This document shows, in pieces, positions 9,052 through 18,397 of a stretch of 64,000 nt of DNA. The notes under the pieces are model-generated. The model made no database searches, was not told where the DNA came from, and worked only from the letters and a program-made list of their open reading frames with translations. Numbering within the stretch: the first letter of the stretch is position 1; the number at the start of each line of letters is the position of its first letter. The translations under genes were made by a program, and so were the position numbers. The stretch is from Glebionis coronaria (taxonomy: Eukaryota; Streptophyta; Magnoliopsida; Asterales; Asteraceae): contig CM046881.1 of assembly GCA_025667525.1 (NCBI GenBank), positions 493,355,627 to 493,419,626 of the forward strand. Direction: 5' to 3'.

Positions 9052-12000
9052 GTGGACTTACAATATGACGATTCTCCCTCCAATTGTGATGAATACATTC
9101 GTACCATAGAGAAACTTCTCAATGAAGACCATATTTCTCCACCATCTCCTAAGGAAATCTCTATCGATGATCCGAATTTGACGACGCCTTCCATCGAAAA
9201 TCCTCCGGATTTAGAGCTTAAGGATCTACCGTCTCATCTCGAATACGTGTTCCTTGAAGACAATAAGAAGTCACCCGTCATCATCGCAAAGGATTTGAAA
9301 GAAGACGAAAAATCTCGACTTATCGCCGTGCTAAAGAATCATAAGAAAGCGATTGCTTGGAAAATCTCCGATATTCGTGGAATTGATCCTCACTTTTGCA
9401 CAAATAAAATTCTCATGGAGGACGAATTTAAACCCACTATTCAAAACCAAAAAAGGGTGAATCCCAAGATCCATGACGTTATCAAAAAAGAGGTTCTCAA
9501 ACTTCTTGATGCGGGAATGATTTACCCTATCTCGGATTCACCATGGGTTAGCCCGGTCCATTGTGTGCTTAAGAAAGGCGGAATCACCGTTGTGCCCAAT
9601 GAAAACAACGAGTTGATTCCTACTCGTCTCGTTACAGGGTGGAGAGTTTGTATAGACAATCGCAAACTCAATGATGCTACGAGAAAGGATCATTTTCCCC
9701 TTCCTTTTTATGGACCAAATGCTTGAACGTCTAGCGGGTAATGACTATTATTGCTTCTTAGACGGTTTCTTCGGGTATTTTCAAATTCCCATCGATCCCA
9801 AAGACCAAGAGAAAACCGCATTCACTTGTCCTTATGGAACATTTGCTTACAAACGCATGCCTTTCGGCTTATGCAATGCTCCTGGGACTTTCTAAAGGTG
9901 TATGATGGCTATCTTCCATGACATGGTTGAAGAAACCATGGAAGTCTTCATGGATGATTTCTCGGTCTATGGTGACTCCTTCTCTTCTTGCCTTGCCAAT
10001 TTGGAACACATGCTTAAGCGGTGTGAAGACACTCGCCTTGTTCTAAATTGGGAAAAATGCCATTTCATCGTAAAAGAAGGCATTGTGCTTGGACATAAAA
10101 TCTCAAAAGCTGGTCTTGAAGTGGACCGTGCTAAAGTTGATGTCATTGGCTAAATTGCCTCCACCTTCAACCGTGAAGGGTATGAGATGTTTCCTTGGTC
10201 ATGCGGGCTTCTATCGTCGATTCATTCAAGATTTTTCTAAAATCGCTCGCCCGATAACCCACCTCTTGGAAAAAGATACTCCCTTTCTCTTTTCTAAAGA
10301 GTGTCTTGAATCCTTCAATCTTCTTAAGGACAAGCTAACTAAGGCACCGGTCTTGGTTACCCCAAATTGGGAGCTACCTTTTGAATTGACGTGTGATGCT
10401 AGCGACTTTGCTATTGGAGCGGTTTTGGGCCAAAGAGCGAACAAACACTTCCAACCAATCCATTACGCTAGCAAGACAATGACGGGGGCTCAATAGCATT
10501 ATAGCACTACCGAAAAAGAGCTTTTAGCTGTAGTGTATGCTTTTGAGAAGTTCCGCCACTATCTTGTTCTTTCCACCACCATTGTATACACCAACCATTC
10601 CGCGTTGAAGTACTTGTTAACTAAACAAGATTCCAAGACAAGACTTCTTCATTGGGTTTTGCTCCTTCAATAATTTAAAATCGAAATTCGTGACAAGAAG
10701 CGAGCCGAAAACCTAGCCGCGAATCATCTAAGTAGACTTGAGGATCCTTACCAAGGGGATCATCTGAATAAATAGATCAATGACTCTTTCCCCTTGAGGC
10801 CTTAATATCTATCAATTCCAATCTTGATGACACCCCGTGGTTTGCGGACATTGCAAACTACTTAGCGGGTGGAATTCTCAAGGAAGGGTTAACGTCCCAA
10901 CAAAAGAAAAAGTTCTTTAAAGACATTGAACACTATTTTTGGGACGACCCTTACCTTTTCAAACAATGTGCGGATCTTGTCATTCGTCGATGTGTTGATG
11001 GGCCGGCAGCGTTACTAATCCTTGAAGCTTGCCATAAAGGACCTACCGATGGTCACTTTGGTCCTAATTACACTGCGAAGAAAGTGTTTGACTCTGGATT
11101 CTATTGGCCCTCCATTTATCATGACGCTCATGAAATGGTTAAACATTGTGATGCTTGCCAACGCCAAGGCAAGATCACACATAAAGATGAGATGCCTCAA
11201 AATTTCATACAAGAATGTGAAATCTTTGATGTATGGGGCATCGACTTTATGGGGCCATTTCCATCATCTAAAGGGAACAAGTACATCGTCGTAGCCGTTG
11301 ACTACGTTTCTAAATGGGTTGAAGCAAAGGCTCTCCCTACGAACGATGCGAGGGTGGTTGTGAACTTTTTGAAGCAACTTTTTGCTCGATTCGGTGCTCC
11401 GCGTGCTATCATCAGTGACCGGGGGACTTTTTGCAATGATCAATTTGCTCGAGTCATGGCTAAGTACGGTGTCAATCACCGTCTTTCCACCGCTTATCAT
11501 CCTCAAACAATGTTCAAGCCGAGATATCTAACCGTGGATTAAAGCGAATTCTTGAGCGTACTGTGGGAGAGCATCATGCCTCGTGGGCCGATAAGTTAGA
11601 TGATGCTTTGTGGGATTTCCGTACCGCATATAAGACGCCGATTGGTTGCACTCCATATAGTCTTGTGTACGGGAAAGCATGCCACCTCCCTTTTGAGCTA
11701 GAACATAAGGCGTACTGGGCCTTGAAGTGGGCCAATTTTGACATCAACAAAGCCAGTGATCTTCGAAAGATTCAACTCAACGAGCTCAATGAACTGAGGA
11801 ATGAAGCCTACGAGAATTATTTGATCTACAAGGAGAAAACCAAGATCATTCATGATTCTAGGATTAAGAACCGAGAGTTTCACGTTGGTGATCAAGTTTT
11901 ACTCTTTAACTCTCGGTTGAAGATCTTCTCGGGCAAGCTGAAGAGCCGTTGGTCTGTTCCATTCACCGTCGCCAAAGTCTTCCCCTATGGCACCATTGAT

Positions 12001-12117
12001 CTTTCTCAGCCAAATGGGCCTAATTTTAAAATGAATGGCCAGCGCGTGAAGCTGTACTTTGGTGAGGACATCTCTCATGAGATGATTCTATCCCTCACCA
12101 CGTTTCCCTTGAATTAG
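9052..12117 (+). pseudogene. Gypsy pol (RT, RNase H, integrase), broken
   Basis: The reverse transcriptase starts near 9400. The frame shifts near 9705, meets a TAA at 9893-9895 and shifts again near 10147; further stops occur at 10495-10497 and about 10672. The catalytic box FMDDFSVYG is intact near 9948, RNase H has TCDASD near 10390. Integrase has the HHCC zinc site (11035-11165), WGIDFMG (first Asp), SDRGTF (second Asp) and, after a frameshift near 11508, the third acidic residue and the long C-terminal domain to TAG at 12115-12117. The product would make, process and insert element cDNA. At least three frameshifts and three or more stops rule out function here. Confidence 0.85.
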
Positions 12118-13317
12118 TTTTGGGTCGAGTCAGGCTCGTGACTCGGTTAACAAAAACAAGCGCTTCTCGGGAGGCAACCCGTTGATCTATCCTTTACCGT
12201 TTTCATAATAAGTGTAGGGGGCCCCGCATGTGTTTATGTCTTGTTTCTTATAATGTGCAGGGATTAAAGCTTCAAAGAGCACTTTTGATGACATTTGACG
12301 AACCGTGATCCCGTGTACCCGTCTTCCTGGTTCTATCCTAAACTGTCGTGATTCAATATTTCATATCTTACATGTTCACACTGAAACCACTATAGTTGTC
12401 CTTCCCTTAGCAAGATTTAAACAAAGTACACAATGTCCTAAGTGTAGAGGAGTTTACTCCCACATGCTTAAACATTGAGGACAATGTTTATATCAAGTGT
12501 AGGGGGGACTTCTATCAAAGTAAGTAGGCTTTTCCATGAATTTGTCCTCATTTTAACCGGAAAATCTGATTTTTCGACATTTTTCAAAATTTTTTAATCT
12601 ATTTTGGCCTTGTAATTTTCCTTTGTTATCGTTATTTACCTTCTTTGCTAGAATAAATTTTCAATAAAGTGGTTTTAAATTTTTCAAAGTCGTGAATATT
12701 TTGACTCAACCCGAGTTTACTTATCTAAGTTTACTCTAGCTAGTATCCTTAACGTGTTTAAGTTAATTTTTGCTAGGCTTTTATATAGGGAACTTTAAAA
12801 CGCGAAAGTCTTAACTCTCACGGGTTAAGAACAAGAACTTTTCGCAAGTTCCTATAATTGATCCTAGAGAGTTGTTTATCAAGGGAACTTTAAAATACGA
12901 TTTCTAAACTTGAAAAAGTCTAAGAGTTTGCAAGATCCTATAGATGACTCGAAAACCCAAAACTTTGATTTAATTGGCTAAGCATCCACGAGTCTCATTC
13001 CTTGAGATTTTAAATTATGGAGAACGAGAGATGATAGATTCAATTATAAGTTTGGTATTTTTTCATGAATTTATGTGAGTTGATTATAAGCTTTTTCTCC
13101 CATCGCTTGTTAATAAATATATTTGCAATAAATAAGGTTGTACGATTTGAAAAGTTACTTAGCTTCTAGCCCAAGATCGTTTAAAAGTTGCTTGGTATTA
13201 ATTAGAGTTCATAGCCAAGGCATAACTTATTGAAGCGGGATGCGAAGATTGGCGATTCCGAAAAGGCCCTAACAAGGCATGAGGGCTACATTTTGTTGCT
13301 AAAGATCCAAAAGTGAT
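12118..13317 (+). other. Gypsy 3' non-coding region, first part
   Basis: No coding frame is supported; a retained env-like gene, found in some Athila elements, is not visible. The stretch has three copies of a purine-rich AAGTGTAGRGG word (near 12210, 12439 and 12484) resembling the element's polypurine tract, and is otherwise AT-rich. Confidence 0.5.
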
Positions 13318-13922
13318 GTGAAGAATCATTTATTAAAAATCAATATGAAGGATCGAGACACACGACGAGAAAAAGTCTTGATCAGAGTAGGCTTCCCTTC
13401 ATCGCTGGCGTTCTTTTTAGCGAGCGCTTTGCGAGCCTTCTTCACTACAGGTGTGATCGAAGGCAATATGATGGCCCCGCCGAATGATCAAATGGTACCC
13501 TCTGGTTCCGGAGGACCATCGCACTCTCCCTCCTGGAAGGAATCTTCCTTCGAGATCGATGTGTTGTTGGAAGAATGGCCAACAACAGCGGGCGGCGAGT
13601 CAGCAGAAACGGGCACGTCGGTGAATCGGCCGGAATCTGGACGCGTGCCGCCTGCGACTCATGTTGCTCCCCGAGGGGACGAGGCAGGTCCATCGAATCA
13701 GCCCCCACAAGGGGTTCCCTACCCCTATCATCCGGAGCAAGTGATAGGAGGGGATTCGGTCCTCTCTATCGAGCGCCGACTTTTGTCGAGCCAAACCACG
13801 CCTTCGCCGCTAGATATATATCTAGCGCGAATTGACGCCGAAGACCTGTTCGAGGCCAAGGTGAAGATTCCCCTAAAGATCATGGATAAGTCTATCCAAA
13901 AAGGCCCTAACAAGGTATGAGG
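13261..13922 (+). repeat. 24-bp near-perfect direct repeats flanking the GC-rich ORF
   Basis: 13261-13284 and 13899-13922 share 23 of 24 bases (core AAAGGCCCTAACAAGG). They bracket the GC-rich segment. They may be a duplicated piece of the Gypsy region made when foreign DNA was inserted, or an older tandem duplication. Confidence 0.7.
13318..13920 (+). CDS. Mitochondrial-type ORF captured in Gypsy element (NUMT-like)
   Basis: An uninterrupted ATG-to-TGA frame of 200 codons. Its middle (about 13378-13870) is strikingly GC-rich against AT-rich flanks. Residues such as VPSGSGGPSHSP, EAGPSNQPPQG, VIGGDSVLSIERRLL and LARIDAEDLFE resemble an unnamed ORF I recall from angiosperm mitochondrial genomes; this is recognition from memory, not a search. 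The first ~20 and last ~20 residues look like Gypsy-derived sequence fused in frame. It has no known domain. A hydrophobic stretch, SSLAFFLASALRAFF, lies near residue 30. The likeliest origin is nuclear integration of mitochondrial DNA inside the retrotransposon. Expression is doubtful. Confidence 0.5.
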   Translation: MKNHLLKINMKDRDTRREKVLIRVGFPSSLAFFLASALRAFFTTGVIEGNMMAPPNDQMVPSGSGGPSHSPSWKESSFEIDVLLEEWPTTAGGESAETGTSVNRPESGRVPPATHVAPRGDEAGPSNQPPQGVPYPYHPEQVIGGDSVLSIERRLLSSQTTPSPLDIYLARIDAEDLFEAKVKIPLKIMDKSIQKGPNKV

Positions 13923-14662
13923 ATAAATAGATCCAAGTCCTAAAAGGAGGCGGATCGTTGTATATCAAAGTCCAAAATAAAGATTGGAGAAAAATGAAGA
14001 AGTCGTGGTCCAAGTATGAAGAATCTCTAAAAAACTCCAAGTGAAGAAATTCCCATTATGAAGAGAAGACCATAATTTCAAGAACGTCTCTCAAGATTCG
14101 AAGTATGAAGTCGCTGCCAAATATCGGTCCGAGAAAGGTCTCAAATCGTGAAGCGAGTTATGCCAAGATATGAACTTTATGAGGTCCCGAGAAGCAGTTT
14201 TAAAAGATTTTGTCCTTTAGCTAACTATTGATTAAATCGTCCCACTTTATTTTCAGCCTAAATAACTATCGAAATAAGTCAAACAATGCATCCTCGTGAT
14301 CATTTAAGACAATATTAAAATATAAGAGATACACCTAGGAATAAGGGAGTCTAAGTGAATAATTGGGCCACATGAGTTCGTGTTAGTTTACTAACTTATA
14401 ATAACAATGATCTCGTTTTTAAGCTTGGTATGGGGAACGTGAAACTTGAGGATGATAAACATTCATGACAACCAAAATCCCAATGTAAGTCTTTGGTTTC
14501 TTTACTTGTTTTGAACATATTTCTATCTTTTTAGTTTTCTTAAAGTTTAGTATTTAATAAAGGCCAAGGTGGGTTATTTATGATGAAAAATGTAAACTGT
14601 ACTTTGAAATTAATGCATTGCATGAGGGCATTACAATGGTCAAGTGTAGGGGATTTAATAAG
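13923..14662 (+). other. Gypsy 3' non-coding region, second part with polypurine tract
   Basis: AT-rich with no gene. It ends in AAGTGTAGGGGATTT (14642-14656), the probable polypurine tract before the 3' LTR. Confidence 0.5.
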
Positions 14663-16594
14663 TGTGAAAACACTTATCCTTTTACTACTTATTTCCAATA
14701 ATAACAAGACCAAAACGTGTATTTTATGTCATAAAAGTCGGAATTATGCGTGGTTTGTGTTTTTATTGTGTTTCCGGATAAAAATATGCAAAAGGAAGAA
14801 AACATGGGCTATCACGGGCTTTTATCGAAGTAAAAGACAAAAGACGAAGTCAAAAGATCGAGAGTGCATGAAGAACGGAAGTCCAAGGCCTATTCTGAAG
14901 ATTTATCGAAGAAAAACTCTAAAGACGGAAGTTTAATGAAGTCGAAGAACTCAAGTCTAATTATAGATTAAAATTATAAGACGAGTTCAATTTATGTCGA
15001 CAAATCCCGAGACGACGTCGAGAAAGACAAAGAAATTAAATCGAGTCGAGACGAGAAGAAGGAAAGAAGGAAGCATAAACACTTAACCTCCCCACCTCCT
15101 ATAAATACCCTCCTAATATGTCATTAGGAGGGTGTTAGTTAGTTTGTAGTTAGTTTTTAGTAATTTTTAGTTTTTATTTTAAGTGTGTTTAATTTTCTCT
15201 CTAGTTTTTCAAGCTTATCAAACATTAATCTTGTAATATTTTGATCTTAATCCTTGATCAAATCAAGCTTATTTCTTAATTCTCTTTCTACCTTTCTTAA
15301 TCTTTTTAATCTTGATAATCATGTAGTTTATTTAATTTTGTTGATGATATGATTGTTTAGCTTATTTGATTGAGCTTATTGAATTGGTGATTTTAAAAGT
15401 TTTAGATTAAAGTGCTTATTTTCTTAATTTTTATGATTAATAGTTTTTCAAAAATAAGTTGATTTTGATAAGTTTAATATTTTCATAAAAAGTTGATTTT
15501 TAATATTTAGCTTATTTAGTGTTTTTATAGTTTTTAAATTGTGGCTTATTAGTTTTTCTTAAAATTTGATTTGGTAAAAGTTTTGGCTAAGTGCTTATTT
15601 GTTTTTAGCTTAATCTTAGTTTTTAGCTTATTTGCATCTTCTTGTTATCCGGTTTTCATAACCCTATTATTCTGTATAAGTATCTACACCAGATTCCGAA
15701 TAGCCTTCATGTGTGATTCTGGATAAAGGATTATAGCAAGAATTCCGGATAGTAGCCTAACCTCAAATTCCGGATAAAGCTTCTACAGTGAATTCCGGAT
15801 AAGGAACACATTCCGGATAACGTGACTGTTGTATATTCCGGATAAGTGGGAAGTGTGATCATTCCGGATAAACCTTGCAAGTCGTATTCCGGATAGCCAG
15901 CTTGAAAACATTCCGGATAAGACATTCCAGATAGCCAAGTTTTGGGAATCCGGATAAGCCTCCGAACCTGCAATTTCCGGATAAGCCTAAGAAGAAAAGA
16001 TTCCAGATAAGCTCCCGAAAGCCCATTTCCGGATAAGCTGCAAAAACCGATTCCGGATAAGAAGAAGTTGTGGATTCCGGATAGCCTCTTAGTCACACAT
16101 TCCGGATAAGTACTTTGTTAAATATTCTGGATAAGCTGTCAAACACAATTCCGGATAACCTCAAGAACATTGATTCCGGATAAGCAACAAGAGTTTTGAT
16201 TCCAGATAAGGAATTAGTAAGTATTCAGGATAGTCTTCAGAAGTAGGATTCCGGATAAGGTTTTGTTATTTCCAGTTTTTAAATTTTAATTTTTCCCGCC
16301 TTTTTATTTAGCATTATTTTAACTTGTCTTGTTTTAGTTTAATTTTTAAAGTTTATATTTTTATAAGTTTTCATCATTTACTTTTTAATTTTTATAAGTT
16401 TTTATTTTTAGTTTTAAATTTTCAAGTTTTCATTTTTACTTATTTACTCAACGACATTTTCACTTTTAGCTTAAAATAGATAATCGAACCTTTTTATTTT
16501 CCACCAAGGACGACTGAGTCGCACTTTTAACTAGTAATCAATTCGAAAAGACTAGAATTACGAACTTTCATAACTAAGTAAAAGCTAGTTATTA
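14663..16594 (+). repeat. 3' LTR of the Gypsy element (about 1.93 kb)
   Basis: Starts about TGTGAAAACAC at 14663, after the polypurine tract, and aligns with 3873-6315 from 14701 on. It lacks the MITE found in the 5' LTR. The right border is where the two LTR copies stop matching. Confidence 0.8.
15693..16260 (+). repeat. Array of ATTCCGGATAAG motifs, 3' LTR (about 24 copies)
   Basis: Twenty-four copies of the 12-base core counted by eye, about half exact over ATTCCGGATA and the rest with one or two changes (for example ATTCTGGATAAG, ATTCCAGATAAG). Spacer sequence is unrelated between neighbouring copies but the same between the two LTRs, so the array was present in the element before insertion. 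Confidence 0.85.
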
Positions 16595-16611
16595 TTTATG
16601 GAGGAAATATG

Positions 16612-17110
16612 AAACGAGAGCTCAGAGTCACTTGCTACACTGATGCTGGATATCTAACAGTTGTTGATGACACAAAGTCTCAAACTAGATATGTTTTCGT
16701 TTTGAATGGATGTGCTGTCAGTTGGAAAAGTGCGAAGCAGACTATCCATGCCATATCGTCTACATAGGCTGAGTATATAGCCGCTTCGGAAGCTGCGAAA
16801 GAAGCAGTTTGGATTAGGAAATTTATTTATGGGCTCGGTGTTGTTCCTACATATAATGAACCTACGAAGATGTATTATGACAATGCTAGAGCCATTACTA
16901 TAGCTAATGAACCAGGATTCTTTAAAGGTGTGAAATATTATCGTGCTAAAGTTCACTACCTCCGAGAAGTGATGGAACTAGGTGACATTACACTGGATAA
17001 AGTTCACATATGACAACGTAGCTGATCCTTTTACAAAGTTTTTAGATCACAAAAAGCATTCAATGCTTACTACAAACATTAGATTTCTTCCAGCTAGTAG
17101 TCTTATGTAA
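16612..17110 (+). pseudogene. Old Copia RNase H relic
   Basis: Encodes the C-terminal RNase H part of a Copia pol: TCYTDAGYL, AVSWKSAKQ, AEYIAASEAAKEAVW, YYDNARAI and RAKVHYLREV in order. A TAG interrupts at 16765-16767, and a frameshift near 17010 precedes the ADPFTKFLDHKKH end; the final stop is at 17110. This is a different Copia family from C0, C2 and C4. Upstream pol is cut off by the Gypsy insertion. Downstream, its 3' region continues to 17345 and resumes at 29512 after C2. Confidence 0.85.
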
Positions 17111-17345
17111 ATCTGTGTTACGTTAGTATTTGGATAAATTGGGTTGTAAGACAATTATTATTTTATAATGAATAAAGATACTTGATGTTTGTTTTCATTC
17201 ATATAATTACTGTTGTCATATATTTGTATGTTTAAATCCTTGAAAAGTTGATTATTCTAAAATATATTAATTGCGCTTAGCAATGTGGGAATATTGTCTA
17301 CATTAAGACAAATGTGAGTGTTGGTTATATCCTTTGAATATAATG

Positions 17346-17679
17346 TGTTGGAAATACGTTTTACGTATTAAGAAGGATCGGTCACTCCAACGATAGTCCA
17401 TGTAATAGCTCGTAGTTTAGTTAACTTTCGTTATTTAACAAACAAGTCCAAGCCTAGCCTACAACTTGTGTAAGCCGGCCCAAACGTGTAAACCCAAGCC
17501 CATTACAAGGCTTGGGTATATAAACCCTCTCCTTTGATGGAGAGGGTGTGTGTTCCTCATTTTTACACATAGTAGAAAAGTGTTTGTCTTTCACTTTCTC
17601 TCTCTAAGTGTGTGTGTTCTCACCATCTCTCTATCTCTTTCTCTCTCTAAAAACAAAAGCAAGATTTACATATCCTACA
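17346..17679 (+). repeat. 5' LTR of C2 (334 bp)
   Basis: TGTTGGAAATACG start and TATCCTACA end. It carries a TATA box at 17517-17524 and an inverted repeat CCCAAGCC/GGCTTGGG at 17493-17516 just upstream of it. Confidence 0.92.
17517..17547 (+). promoter_or_regulatory. TATA box plus abutting inverted repeat in C2 LTR
   Basis: TATATAAA at 17517-17524, then ACCCTCTCC and GGAGAGGGT (17524-17547) separated by six bases. The 3' LTR has the same at 29345-29375. If transcription starts about 30 bp after the TATA box, the repeat lies just upstream of the start, in U3, and so would be present near the 3' end of the genomic RNA. Confidence 0.65.
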
Positions 17680-17681
17680 AA

Positions 17682-17695
17682 TGGTATCAAGAGCC
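17682..17695 (+). other. Primer-binding site of C2
   Basis: TGGTATCAAGAGCC lies two bases after the LTR. It matches the initiator-Met tRNA 3' end (TGGTATCAGAGC) except for one extra A. Confidence 0.85.
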
Positions 17696-17941
17696 ATGGG
17701 ATGATTGTATTGTTCATGTGTTTTGTTCTTGATTCATACGCCATTTTTGATCCATTTTCACACGTCAATTTTTTTTTTTTGTGTTTTTGATGGTTTTTTC
17801 TTGATACAAATCTTCTACATAGTTGTGGTAGGGATTTGGTATAGTTACTTTGGCTAAAAACACAAAATTTTTGGGTGTTTTGATCATTTTTTGGCTTAAA
17901 ATCACGAATTGGTTGAGTTTTGTCCGAGAAAAGTGGGAATT

Positions 17942-18285
17942 ATTCCGATCAGGTCATCGGAAAAGGGTTTATAGGACATTCCGATCAGTGTAATCGGAAT
18001 AGGGTTTAGGGATTCCGATTTTGGGTACATTCCGATCAGGTATTCCGATCAGGTATTCCGATTAGTTATTCCGATTAGGTATTCCGATTAGGTATTCCGA
18101 TTAGGTATTCCGATTTGGTGCATTTCTATAGGTACATTCCGATTTGATATTCCGATCAACGTATTCCGATCAGGTATTCTGATCAGCATTCAGATAATCA
18201 CATTCCGATCAGCATTCCTATAAAGTATTCCGATAGGACATTCCGATCAGCATTCAGATCACTATTCCGATCAACATTCCGATAA
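17942..18285 (+). repeat. Array of ATTCCGATCAGG motifs in C2 leader
   Basis: Eighteen exact ATTCCGAT words plus about five one-base variants between primer site and gag. Around 18029-18119 seven units follow head to tail with a 13-base period (TATTCCGATCAGG and TATTCCGATTAGG); elsewhere spacers vary. Two copies near 17953 and 17995 are inverted (ATCGGAA). Confidence 0.9.
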
Positions 18286-18397
18286 CAAAAATTATTCCTT
18301 AAAAAACAACATTGTTTCTCGACTTCAACTTACAACAACAAACACATTTACTTTCTTTCATTGATCGATCAACGTTTGTAAATCTTAACTTATTGAA

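Larger units (their letters stand above)
3873..16594 (+). mobile_element. Athila-like Gypsy LTR retrotransposon, degenerate
   Basis: Order: 5' LTR (truncated on the left by C0), primer-binding site like the 3' end of tRNA-Asp, gag-protease, reverse transcriptase-RNase H, integrase, about 2.5 kb of 3' non-coding DNA, 3' LTR. The DLGASIN protease motif, the tRNA-Asp primer and the RT sequence type place it in the Athila/Tat branch (family knowledge). Coding frames carry several frameshifts and stops, so this copy cannot encode its proteins. The 5' LTR was later hit by C0 and by a 540-bp MITE. The right flank is the Copia relic at 16612. The left flank is outside the window, so its target duplication cannot be checked. 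Confidence 0.85.

Noticed and set aside
12118..13317. An env-like gene of the Athila element
   Set aside because: No long open frame, signal peptide or membrane anchor could be found there.
13445..13913. Other open frames over the GC-rich segment on both strands
   Set aside because: High GC makes chance open frames likely; only the plus frame at 13318-13920 resembles a known protein.
17942..18285. CRISPR-like repeat-spacer pattern in the motif arrays
   Set aside because: Repeats are 8-13 bases, degenerate and irregularly spaced, the DNA is plant nuclear, and no cas gene exists.
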